7,078 nucleotides of DNA from Spirochaetaceae bacterium (GTDB lineage Bacteria > Spirochaetota > Spirochaetia > Treponematales > Breznakiellaceae). The DNA is taken from assembly GCA_031255315.1 (NCBI GenBank), contig JAIRSS010000038.1, forward strand, positions 1 to 7,078, in the 5' to 3' direction. Below, in pieces: positions 1 through 6,098 of the stretch (position 1 is the first letter of the stretch; the number at the start of each line of letters is the position of its first letter). The translations under genes and the position numbers were made by a program. The notes beneath the pieces are model-generated. The model worked only from the letters and a program-made list of their open reading frames with translations. It searched no databases and was not told where the DNA came from.

Positions 1-1
1 G

Positions 2-142
2 ATTTGGCAGGAATTTCAGGAAGGTTACGCGCGTTATATAGAAAACCTGATCCGGGAAAGACTAGGGGCAAATAAAAACAGCGCCCCATTGATACCACCT
101 TTTGAACGGCATATTTTTATGAAATCGGCAGCAGGTATATAG
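2..142 (+). CDS. C-terminal fragment of an unidentified protein (5' end outside window)
   Basis: An open frame enters from the left edge and ends at TAG 140-142, giving 46 residues. The first part (WQEFQEGYARYIENLIRERL) is charged and helix-like and reads like a genuine protein C-terminus. The following part (GANKNSAPLIPPFERHIF and onward) has a different character and lies inside a segment bounded by the 12-base inverted repeat 76-87/184-195, so the last 20 or so residues may have been replaced by an insertion. No domain can be recognised. If the folded element at 261-439 is an attC site, this would be the gene of the cassette it terminates, since cassette genes normally end shortly before their attC. 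The frame choice rests only on residue composition; the other forward frames stop earlier or look less protein-like. Confidence 0.4.
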   Translation: MWQEFQEGYARYIENLIRERLGANKNSAPLIPPFERHIFMKSAAGI

Positions 143-195
143 CGGTATTAATACAGAACGACTCAGGCATAAAGGGTAACTTGGGGGCGCTGTTT
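76..195. repeat. 120-base segment bounded by a 12-base perfect inverted repeat
   Basis: AAACAGCGCCCC at 76-87 is the exact reverse complement of GGGGCGCTGTTT at 184-195. The interior holds no gene apart from the tail of the 2-142 frame, and a 10-base palindrome GTATTAATAC at 145-154. Terminal inverted repeats at this spacing could mark a small non-autonomous mobile element, or a long-range stem in the 3' end of the upstream transcript. No target-site duplication is visible at the edges, so a mobile origin is unproven. Confidence 0.4.
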
Positions 196-260
196 CAGAA
201 AATGATAAATTGTGAGATGTAAAAATAGTGAAACAAATAAAATGGAATACGGACAAACTG

Positions 261-439
261 CGCATAACGTTCCGGCTGTTTACGATGGTTTGACAGCCCG
301 AATAGAAAAATGCGTAGCATTTTTAGGGCTGGCAAACTGTGGGTGGAGTGTGGCGTGGGAATGAAGCGTAGCGGAATGACCTAGCCACACGGAACCCCGA
401 GCCGCTACTGCGGCGAAGCGTAAACAGTCCTGTTATGCG
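261..439 (+). other. attC-like folded recombination site (possible integron cassette site)
   Basis: The two ends pair in a split-arm pattern. CGCATAAC (261-268) pairs with GTTATGCG (432-439), and CTGTTTACG (276-284) pairs with CGTAAACAG (419-427). Unpaired spacers of unequal length separate the pairs: GTTCCGG on the left and TCCT on the right. This is the R''-spacer-L'' / L'-spacer-R' layout of integron attC sites, where IntI cuts a folded single strand next to the G of GTT. The ends GCATAAC/GTTATGC differ from the consensus RYYYAAC/GTTRRRY at one position. The 134-base interior folds further: GTTTGACAGCCC 288-299 with GGGCTGGCAAAC 326-337 (one mismatch), AAAAATGC/GCATTTTT 306-313/317-324, GTGTGGC/GCCACAC 348-354/384-390, and GCCGC/GCGGC 401-405/410-414. 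It is long for an attC, no second copy occurs here and no integrase is visible. A structured RNA is the main alternative. Confidence 0.45.
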
Positions 440-499
440 ATGCTTTTTGTCCTTCAAACCTCGCCTCACTTTCTTGTATGGCAAGAGCAAGAAAAGACT

Positions 500-559
500 G
501 CGCCGCCGCAGGCGGTTACGAAACCGCCCGCCATGGACGGCGGGCGGCGCCCCTTTTTT
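500..559 (+). terminator. GC-rich structured terminator with alternative folds
   Basis: CCGCCCGCC (524-532) pairs with GGCGGGCGG (539-547) around the loop ATGGAC, and six T residues follow at 554-559. This is a rho-independent terminator layout for plus-strand transcription. Two further pairings are possible: GGCGGT 511-516 with ACCGCC 523-528, which competes for the left arm of the terminator stem, and GCGCCGCC 500-507 with GGCGGCGC 543-550, which would close a three-way junction. It sits two bases from the stop codon of the minus-strand gene 562-1218. It may therefore insulate that gene from plus-strand readthrough, but its T-run is on the wrong side to terminate that gene itself. Confidence 0.55.
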
Positions 560-561
560 AT

Positions 562-1218
562 TTACGGAATAATTGCTTTCACAATTTCACCAAAAGGACC
601 TTTATCTTCCTTGTTGTTTTCCCAGCATGGACAAATGTATAACGCCTTCCCTCTGTCCGCTTCATCGAATTTAAACGTATAAGGGCTTGCCGTATCAAAT
701 GCCGATTTGGTTAAATCTTCCACCGACGACGGCGGATTATCCAGAATAGCCCACCGCAATTCAACGCCGTGAATGTGCGCCGGTTTGCCCCGTTTGTCGC
801 TTCCCGCGTCCCTGTAATGAACGGTGATTTGCCTGATTATGGAACTGTCTAATTCCAATTCGGGTATCGTTGAGGGTGGGGGAGCGGGAGTGCGGGTCGT
901 GTCGTGCAACGGAAGCCCCATGTGTTCCTTGTCCACGTCAGAAACGGCGGGATTGTAGGCAAGAAACGCCTTAACGAAAGTCCGAATGTCCGATTTTAAG
1001 GCATCCCGCGCCTCATTTTTGTTTAGAACGTCCACTTTGCCTCTGTTCGGGCCGCTTGCCGTATTGAATGCCGTCTGATAGGCGGTCAATTTTGTCTGTA
1101 ACGGCTGTATGATCTCCGGGTCAACCTTCATCGCGCCGGCGTGTCCATTGGCGTAAGTGATGAGGTTTCCCGCCCATGTCAAAAATTGCTCGTCCCCTCT
1201 GGGGATATAGTCAGGCAT
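562..1218 (-). CDS. Conserved hypothetical protein, 218 aa, fibronectin-III-like C-terminal half (inferred)
   Basis: The start ATG (1218-1216) is set by a strong Shine-Dalgarno AAGGAGG at 1230-1224 with 5-base spacing, so the open frame running up to 1518 is not all coding. There is no signal peptide or membrane segment. Residues 1-90 look helical (MPDYIPRGDEQFLTWAGNLI at the N-terminus; GKVDVLNKNEARDAL near residue 60, then RTFVKAFLAYNP). A proline-rich hinge, TRTPAPPPSTIPE, covers 108-120. Residues 121-218 look beta-rich, with VHYRDAGS, HGVELRWAILDNPP, YTFKFDEADRGKALYICPCW and GPFGEIVKAIIP. The final pattern, aromatic-x-W-x-N followed by GP(F/W)xEIV, recalls fibronectin type III folds. From memory, close relatives occur as hypothetical proteins in Treponema and other gut bacteria; no function is known to me. 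It is divergent from the methyltransferase, with the 21-base repeat array between them. Translation is intact. Only its function is uncertain. Confidence 0.85.
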   Translation of the reverse strand: MPDYIPRGDEQFLTWAGNLITYANGHAGAMKVDPEIIQPLQTKLTAYQTAFNTASGPNRGKVDVLNKNEARDALKSDIRTFVKAFLAYNPAVSDVDKEHMGLPLHDTTRTPAPPPSTIPELELDSSIIRQITVHYRDAGSDKRGKPAHIHGVELRWAILDNPPSSVEDLTKSAFDTASPYTFKFDEADRGKALYICPCWENNKEDKGPFGEIVKAIIP

Positions 1219-1223
1219 ATAAG

Positions 1224-1232
1224 CCTCCTTTT
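1224..1232 (-). promoter_or_regulatory. Ribosome binding site that fixes the start of the 562-1218 gene
   Basis: The minus strand reads AAAAGGAGG across 1232-1224, then CTTAT, then ATG at 1218. This near-perfect site shows that translation begins at 1218 and not at upstream codons within the repeat array. Confidence 0.85.
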
Positions 1233-1247
1233 GAGTCATCTCGCCCG

Positions 1248-1436
1248 GTTCCGTGGAACCAAAACGCGGTTTTATTATACCATCTTTCAGTTCCACGGAA
1301 CAAGCCTTTCGTTCCATGAAACGAAGTTCTAATTTCGCGGGACGACACTTTAGTTCCATTAGCCTAAAGGTTGGTTTCACGGCGTGAAGCTTTGGGGCTA
1401 TGGCGCTGAAGGTCGGTTCCGAGGGACGAGGATTCG
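1248..1436. repeat. Nine-unit 21-base phased array of palindromic repeats
   Basis: Units begin at 1248, 1269, 1290, 1311, 1332, 1353, 1374, 1395 and 1416, exactly 21 bases apart with no insertion or deletion. The approximate unit consensus is a core GTTCCATGGAAC followed by a tail GAAGCTTTG, and both parts are close to self-complementary. The best cores are GTTCCGTGGAAC (1248-1259), GTTCCACGGAAC (1290-1301), GTTCCATGAAAC (1311-1322) and GTTCCGAGGGAC (1416-1427). The most diverged are at 1269, 1332 and 1395. Core positions 1, 2, 3 and 12 are kept in eight of nine units. Because 21 is a multiple of three, the array stays open in several frames as a seven-residue repeat, which explains the artificial N-terminal extension of the minus-strand frame and a short plus-strand frame. 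The array separates the two divergent genes. Confidence 0.85.
1274..1303 (-). promoter_or_regulatory. Promoter of the 562-1218 gene, embedded in the repeat array
   Basis: On the minus strand a perfect -10 box TATAAT lies at 1279-1274, and TTGTTC at 1303-1298 could serve as -35 with an 18-base spacer. The predicted mRNA start is near 1267, giving a leader of about 50 bases. The -35 overlaps the palindrome GTTCCACGGAAC (1290-1301), and a second good palindrome (1247-1260) lies in the early leader. A protein binding these palindromes would be well placed to block the promoter. Confidence 0.6.
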
Positions 1437-1440
1437 GCGC

Positions 1441-1469
1441 TTGACAATCGAAACGGAGGACTATATCAT
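1441..1469 (+). promoter_or_regulatory. Promoter of the methyltransferase gene, predicting a leaderless mRNA
   Basis: A perfect -35 TTGACA (1441-1446) is followed after 17 bases by TATCAT (1464-1469), five of six matches to the -10 consensus. A start six or seven bases downstream falls on or next to the A of the ATG at 1476. The only Shine-Dalgarno-like bases, GGAGG at 1455-1459, lie between the -35 and -10 boxes and 16 bases from the ATG, so they would not be transcribed or usable. Confidence 0.65.
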
Positions 1470-1475
1470 CAAACA

Positions 1476-2270
1476 ATGGGATTAGAGGACGTCTTACAAA
1501 GAAGGAAGGATTACACATTTATCACCGGGGACGCGCTGGAAGTATTGCGTACATTGCCGGACAATACTATTGATTGTGTCATAACATCTCCTCCTTACTG
1601 GCGGTTACGGGAATATGACAATAATGGCAATGAAAAAGAAATTGGCAATGAGGCTGATTTTCGGCAATACGTTAATAAACTCACGCAAGTTTTTAATGAG
1701 GTAAAACGAATTTTGACTAACGAGGGGTCTCTCTGGCTCAATCTCGGTGATAAATACAACGATAAAGCATTAATGGGTATGCCTTGGCGGGTGGCGTTAA
1801 GTCTTATGGATTCAGGCTGGATTTTGCGGAATGATGTTATTTGGGATCAAATGAAAGGAACGCAAAGCTGCAAAGACCGTCTCCGTGATGTTTATGAGCA
1901 TATATTTTATTTTGTTAAAGTAAAAAAATATTATTATGACCATAATGAAATTCGAGTCCGCCCTGTGCGAAAACCCAAAAAATATAATGGTGAGTTGGTG
2001 TCAGCGACCGGGGTAAGCGGGAAAAAATACAGAGAGCAAATAAAAAACAGCACCGCGCTTTCAGAAGAGGAAAAAGCGATTGCGATGAAGGCACTGGAGG
2101 ATACGCTTACCGATATGGAAAAAGGGATAATTGTCGATTTTAGAATGACTATCCGCGGACAGCAGCGGACGTATCACAGTGACAGCGAAAAGGTAAGTGG
2201 CAGGGCAAAAGAGCTTGCCACAAAAGGATATTTTATTTTGCGTATGGGCGCAAATGGACATATTCCTTAA
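1476..2270 (+). pseudogene. DNA methyltransferase, beta-class order, truncated before SAM-binding motif I
   Basis: The protein has 264 residues. The N-terminus is typical of site-specific DNA amino-methyltransferases: FITGDALEVLRTLPDNTIDCV, then catalytic motif IV TSPPYW (37-42), which would transfer methyl from SAM to N4-cytosine or N6-adenine. GSLWLNLGDKY (84-94), the NDVIWDQ region (119-125) and DRLRDVYEHIFYFVK (134-148) match later catalytic-half motifs. Residues 160-255 look like the target-recognition region. In the beta-class order, the SAM-binding motifs X and I (DPFxGxGT type) should follow the target-recognition region, usually about 100 more residues, but the frame ends at RMGANGHIP. 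The SAM pocket is therefore missing and the product is probably inactive unless another polypeptide supplies it. The gene is clearly more AT-rich than the chromosomal genes to its right. No partner nuclease is visible, so it could be a relic of a restriction-modification system or an orphan enzyme. Confidence 0.75.
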
Positions 2271-2276
2271 CTGGAG

Positions 2277-3323
2277 ATGTTTCAGCCGGACCTGTTTACG
2301 GTTGATGCGGACGCGGCGCTTGCGGACCTTCGGGGGCGGCTTAGAGACGCCCTTTCGGAACTCGAGCGGCTCACGGCGGCCCGGGAAGCGGACCGGCGGG
2401 AGGCCCAGGCGGAAACCGAACGTTTACTGGCGGAACGGGAGGCGGATCGGAACGAGGTCCGGATGGAGATCGAAAGGCTCACGGCGATTTTGCCGCCGGG
2501 AATCCTGGGCCGCTCACCCCGCATAGCCGTTTCCACCGGGCTTCATGCCTTCTTCCCCGGTCCAGAAGGCTTCTTCTCCGACGATGTCCGCTTGAGAAAC
2601 GAGTATTACCTTACCGGCGCTGTTTCCGCCGCCGGTAACTTTTCCGAATCCCTGGGGTATACCGTCGCTTTTGAGCGGGATTCTATCTTGATGAACCGCA
2701 TCTTTACCCGCGCTTCCTGGGACGCGGGCTTCTTCGGCGTCGAAGCGGGTCCGTATCTGGGCCTGCTCAATACCGGCTTCGCCAACGTCAGCCTTGGGGT
2801 TTCCCTCCTCCTCAAACTGACTATTCCCCAATGGCGTATCTTCACCTCGTTCAGGTTAGACATCCCGATAACACGGGAACTTTCCAATTCCGGAGATTAC
2901 AACCAGTCTTTCGGTGAAATCAACATCGGGTATCGGGCCTCCCGCTTCCGGATTGTCCTGAGCGCGGCGGATCGGCGCTCGATCTTGAAGAACAACCGGC
3001 AGATACCGGTAACCAACCAGTGGGTGCGCTATAATCTTGGCGTGGAATTCCCGCCCTTCACCCTGCCTCTGACGTTCGGGGTTGACGGAGGGTATGAGGA
3101 ATTATACTGGACCTACGATAGCGCTTTAACGCCCTTTGAGTACCGGTACTACGATGTCTATGCCGGAATAGAGGCGGCCTACACGATAGGCGCGTCTTGG
3201 ACGCTTGTTCTGGGCGTCGAAGTCCCGGTGTATCCCTTTAGATACCCGGACATAGGGAGTCTGGCGGATCCGCGGGCGCCTTTTTTAGGAAAGTTCAATC
3301 TCGGCTTCCGCTGGACCCCGTAA
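2277..3323 (+). CDS. Outer-membrane beta-barrel protein, probably 5'-truncated (no signal peptide)
   Basis: The frame encodes 348 residues. Residues 13-70 form a charged coiled coil (RLRDALSELERLTAAREADR, with AEREADR repeating AAREADR). From about residue 82 to the end, alternating aromatic and polar strands (GPYLGLLNTGFANVSLGVSL, FGEINIGYRASRFRIVLSAA, KFNLGFRWTP) indicate a transmembrane beta barrel ending in a strand of outer-membrane type. A barrel needs export, yet no signal peptide precedes the coiled coil, and the ATG has GGAG directly against it with no spacing. The frame continues upstream as CTG-GAG to the in-frame methyltransferase stop, so the original 5' part has probably been lost at this junction. 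Translation could still occur by coupling to the methyltransferase stop 6 bases upstream, or from ATG 2463, which has GAGG at a 5-base spacing. It resembles Treponema barrel proteins of unknown role. It converges on trmJ with 48 bases between them. Confidence 0.7.
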   Translation: MFQPDLFTVDADAALADLRGRLRDALSELERLTAAREADRREAQAETERLLAEREADRNEVRMEIERLTAILPPGILGRSPRIAVSTGLHAFFPGPEGFFSDDVRLRNEYYLTGAVSAAGNFSESLGYTVAFERDSILMNRIFTRASWDAGFFGVEAGPYLGLLNTGFANVSLGVSLLLKLTIPQWRIFTSFRLDIPITRELSNSGDYNQSFGEINIGYRASRFRIVLSAADRRSILKNNRQIPVTNQWVRYNLGVEFPPFTLPLTFGVDGGYEELYWTYDSALTPFEYRYYDVYAGIEAAYTIGASWTLVLGVEVPVYPFRYPDIGSLADPRAPFLGKFNLGFRWTP

Positions 3324-3371
3324 GACAGCCCGCCGCCGCGCAGCCCGGCGATTCCGGCGAACCCGCGGATG

Positions 3372-4166
3372 TTACGTTGAAACAAGCCCTTCCGTTTTTT
3401 TTTGAGCAAGCCGCGCTGCTTTGGCGAAGATACCCGCGATGTATTGCCCTTCCCGCTGGGTAATTCCGGCACGGGAAAAAACATCCCGGAAGAAGCGTTC
3501 TTGTTCTTCCCTGCCGGGCTGTTTGTAGAAACCCAGAGACGACAGAGAACCGCTTAACTCCCGGGAGAGGGCCTCAAGACGATCCTGGTCCAGGGGAACC
3601 CATTGGCCGGGCGCTTTATCCGCCGTCCCTCCCGCGTCCGCCTGGTCCGGGGCCAGTGCGCGGAAAAGCTCATAGGCGTAGACTTGGACCGCGTGAGACA
3701 GGTTAAGGGACGGGAAAGCCGCGGCGGCGGGAATGTGGGAGGTCAGGTTGCACAGTTGGATTTCCCCATCCTCAAGGCCGGTGCGTTCATTCCCGAAGAC
3801 CAGGGCGGCGGGGCCGGGGTGGTTCGCAAGCCGGGCGGCGGTTTCGGCGGGGGTCAGGGACCAGGCTTTACGCCGGGAACCCCTGCGGCGGGTTACGCCG
3901 ATGACCAGAGCGCAGCCGGCAGCCGCTTCTTTTAATGAGGCGAAACATTCGGCTGTTTCCCAGACATCGGCGGCGTGGACCGCCCGCGCGCGGATTACCT
4001 CAACGGCGGAGGGAAGGAATTCGGACGGGTTGTGGGGATCGAAAATCAGCGGGGCGGCAAGCCGTAACCGGGAAAGGCCCATGTTTTTCATGGCCCGGCA
4101 GACGGCCCCTATATTGCCCGGTTCAGAGGGTCGGGAAAGGATGATACGCACATCGGTAAGGTTCAT
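3372..4166 (-). CDS. trmJ: tRNA (cytidine/uridine-2'-O-)-methyltransferase, TrmJ-type SPOUT enzyme
   Basis: The 264-residue length fits the family. It belongs to the SpoU/TrmH superfamily, trefoil-knot enzymes that methylate ribose 2'-OH from SAM; the TrmJ branch modifies position 32 of the tRNA anticodon loop. Motif 1 is EPGNIGAVCRAMKNMG (15-30), with N18 and R24 at the conserved positions. Motif 2 is LVFGNERTGL (122-131), and motif 3 is FPSLNLSHAVQVYAYEL (151-167); together these build the knot and SAM pocket. Residues 190-260 form the helical C-terminal extension seen in TrmJ (LGFYKQPG, FRDVFSRAGITQREGQYIAGI). The ATG lies 3 bases after the recQ stop and has no clear Shine-Dalgarno, so translation is probably coupled to recQ. 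Some relatives are annotated only as TrmH family group 1, so the exact target nucleotide is inferred. Confidence 0.88.
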   Translation of the reverse strand: MNLTDVRIILSRPSEPGNIGAVCRAMKNMGLSRLRLAAPLIFDPHNPSEFLPSAVEVIRARAVHAADVWETAECFASLKEAAAGCALVIGVTRRRGSRRKAWSLTPAETAARLANHPGPAALVFGNERTGLEDGEIQLCNLTSHIPAAAAFPSLNLSHAVQVYAYELFRALAPDQADAGGTADKAPGQWVPLDQDRLEALSRELSGSLSSLGFYKQPGREEQERFFRDVFSRAGITQREGQYIAGIFAKAARLAQKKTEGLVST

Positions 4167-4169
4167 ACG

Positions 4170-6092
4170 CTATGCGTCTGTTCCGGGTATCCGGCGCTTC
4201 CATTCCCGGATCGCCCCGATAAAGGCGTCTCCGTACTTTTCCATCTTGACGGCCCCAACTCCGGTAACTTCCAGAAACTGGTCCGGGGTTTCCGGCAGTT
4301 TGCGGCACATATCCCGCAAGGAGGCGTCAGAAAAGACGATGTATGAGGGGACCCGCGCTTTCTGGGCCAGGCGCGCCCGCAGTTCCCGGAGCTTTGTCAA
4401 AAGTTCGCCCGGCGCGGGGCGTGCGTCATCCGGTCCGGCGTCGGGGGAACCAGGGCCTTTGACCAGGCTGGCAGCCGGGCTTCTAGCCGGGCCGGTAAAC
4501 CCGGCGGACCCTGACAAATCCGGCGATACGCTCCGCTTCACTTCACGGGGAAGCATCATGGAAAGAGGCTTCTTATCAAAGATAATCTCCTTTGATGTAT
4601 CCGTCAGTTTCACGACCGGGAATTCATCCCCGGTAACGGAAAGATACTGCTGGTCAATAAGATAGTCCATAATGGTCCTGACCCGGTGGGCGTCCATATC
4701 CGCCATGATGCCGTAGGTGCTCAACTTGTTCAGGCTGAAAGACCGGATTTTTTCGTTCTTGCTGCCCCGCAGAATGTTTATCACCATAGCTTTCCCGAAC
4801 CGGCGGCCCGCGCGCTCCAGGCGGTACACGCAGGAGACGATCTTTTGGGCCGGGATGGTAATGTCCTCGGACACGAAGACCGTGTCGCAGTTGGAACAGT
4901 GGCCGCAGTAGCTTGGGGCGGCCTCGCCGAAATAGCCCAGAAGCCGGGAACGCAGGCAGTCCGGTGTAGTGGCGTAGAAGGTCATGGCCTTGAGAAGCTC
5001 CAGATTGTGGGCAACCAGGGCTTCGTCCCGCTCTTCCTCTTCTTCCTGGCTGTTGGTAATCAGAAACGAGTTGATCCGCACGTCCTGGGGGCTGTAGAGG
5101 AGTATGCAGTCCGCAGGGCTGCCGTCCCGTCCAGCCCGCCCCGCTTCCTGGTAATAGCTTTCGATATTCTTCGGCATATTGTAATGAATGACAAAGGCCA
5201 CGTTGGACTTGTCTATACCCATGCCGAAGGCGTTGGTCGCCACCATAAGAGGCTTACGGTCGTAGATGAAGTCGTCCTGGTTCCGCCGGCGTTCCTCATC
5301 CTCCAGCCCCGCGTGATACCGGGTGGCGGCCAGGTTCCGGGAGACGAGGGCCTGGCATACTTCATCCACGGTCTTCCGGGTGGAACAGTAGATGACGCCG
5401 CTCTTGTCCCGGCGGCTCTGGAGGCAGTCCATAAGCGCCTGGAATTTATCCCGGGGCTTTTGCACCTCAAAGTAGAGGTTTTCCCGGTTAAAGCCCGTGG
5501 TAAGGACAAAGGGATTTTCAAGATTCAGAATCCTCTGAATATCTTCCCGCACCTTCCCGGTAGCGGTGGCGGTAAAGGCGGCGGTAACAGGCCGGACGGC
5601 AAGCTGTTGGATAAATTTCGTTATGTGCAGATAGCTGGGCCTGAAATCATGCCCCCACTGGGATATGCAGTGGGCTTCGTCGATAACCACCATAGCGATG
5701 CGCCGGGACTCCTCCATAAGCGCGGGAGGAAGGCCGCGCAGAAGCCGCTCCGGGGCGATGTATAGAATTTTGTATTCCCCCCGGACGGCCCGTGAGATAG
5801 TTTCCCCGTATTCGCCGGGACTGAGGGAACTGTTAAGATACGCCGCGGGAATATCCGCGTCCTGAAGGGCGTTTACCTGATCCTTCATCAGGGAGATGAG
5901 GGGGGAGATGACCACGGTAAGCCCTTTCAGAAGCATGGCCGGAATCTGGTAGCAGAGGGACTTTCCCGCGCCGGTAGGCATAACGGCCAGAACATCCTGG
6001 CCGGCGAGAAGGGCGTCTATGACCGGCTCCTGTCCGGGGCGGAAACTGGTGTACCCGAAGTGAGTTTTCAGGATGGTAAATTTGTCCTGCAT
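4170..6092 (-). CDS. recQ: ATP-dependent DNA helicase RecQ
   Basis: This is a complete 640-residue superfamily 2, 3'-to-5' helicase that acts in recombination repair and stalled-fork processing. In order: Q-motif region FGYTSFRPGQ (12-21), Walker A MPTGAGKSLCYQ (38-49), motif Ia ISPLISLMKDQ (62-72), DEAH box (138-141) with the aromatic loop CISQWGHDFRP, motif III AFTATAT (172-178), motif IV YCSTRK (235-240), motif V VATNAFGMGIDK (284-295) and motif VI QEAGRAGRDG (315-324). The zinc site is C379, C396, C399 and C402, at the spacing of the E. coli protein. The RQC winged-helix region follows to about 515, and an HRDC domain lies near 565-632 (VPSYIVFSDASLRDMC). A linker of about 47 residues rich in Pro, Gly, Ser and Ala separates RQC from HRDC. 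The ATG has no evident Shine-Dalgarno. recQ and trmJ form a tight two-gene operon, and recQ is divergent from the 6128 gene. Confidence 0.96.
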   Translation of the reverse strand: MQDKFTILKTHFGYTSFRPGQEPVIDALLAGQDVLAVMPTGAGKSLCYQIPAMLLKGLTVVISPLISLMKDQVNALQDADIPAAYLNSSLSPGEYGETISRAVRGEYKILYIAPERLLRGLPPALMEESRRIAMVVIDEAHCISQWGHDFRPSYLHITKFIQQLAVRPVTAAFTATATGKVREDIQRILNLENPFVLTTGFNRENLYFEVQKPRDKFQALMDCLQSRRDKSGVIYCSTRKTVDEVCQALVSRNLAATRYHAGLEDEERRRNQDDFIYDRKPLMVATNAFGMGIDKSNVAFVIHYNMPKNIESYYQEAGRAGRDGSPADCILLYSPQDVRINSFLITNSQEEEEERDEALVAHNLELLKAMTFYATTPDCLRSRLLGYFGEAAPSYCGHCSNCDTVFVSEDITIPAQKIVSCVYRLERAGRRFGKAMVINILRGSKNEKIRSFSLNKLSTYGIMADMDAHRVRTIMDYLIDQQYLSVTGDEFPVVKLTDTSKEIIFDKKPLSMMLPREVKRSVSPDLSGSAGFTGPARSPAASLVKGPGSPDAGPDDARPAPGELLTKLRELRARLAQKARVPSYIVFSDASLRDMCRKLPETPDQFLEVTGVGAVKMEKYGDAFIGAIREWKRRIPGTDA

Positions 6093-6098
6093 AGAGTA

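Noticed and set aside
62..265. Minus-strand 67-residue frame
   Set aside because: It has no recognisable ribosome binding site, its composition is not protein-like, and it crosses the inverted repeat. Nothing supports it as a gene.
261..439. Retron msr-msd RNA, because of the terminal inverted repeats
   Set aside because: No reverse transcriptase follows, and the split arms with unequal spacers fit attC architecture better.
440..682. Plus-strand 80-residue frame
   Set aside because: It runs through the GC-rich structured terminator and then antisense to the 562-1218 gene, and has no ribosome binding site.
1141..1332. Plus-strand 63-residue frame with repeats such as FHGTSLS and FHETKF
   Set aside because: It is generated by the same 21-base array on the other strand plus antisense of the 562-1218 gene. 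It has no ribosome binding site.
1248..1436. CRISPR array
   Set aside because: Units are contiguous 21-mers without unique spacers and there are no cas genes. It is a phased tandem repeat.
1219..1518. N-terminal extension of the minus-strand hypothetical protein up to 1518
   Set aside because: The extension is only the translated 21-base array (seven-residue repeats) and overlaps the methyltransferase start. A strong Shine-Dalgarno at 1230-1224 fixes the start at 1218, and the promoter -10 lies inside the extension.
3324..3371. Terminator between the convergent outer-membrane gene and trmJ
   Set aside because: Only short GC stems (for example CGCCG/CGGCG) are present and no T-run follows on either strand. 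The T-run near 3399-3407 lies inside trmJ without a hairpin before it.
3733..4665. Plus-strand 310-residue frame
   Set aside because: It is antisense to trmJ and the 3' end of recQ, whose motifs are unmistakable. It is an artefact of GC-rich codons.
4686..5765. Plus-strand 359-residue frame
   Set aside because: It is entirely antisense to the RecQ helicase and zinc-binding domains, with no independent evidence of translation.
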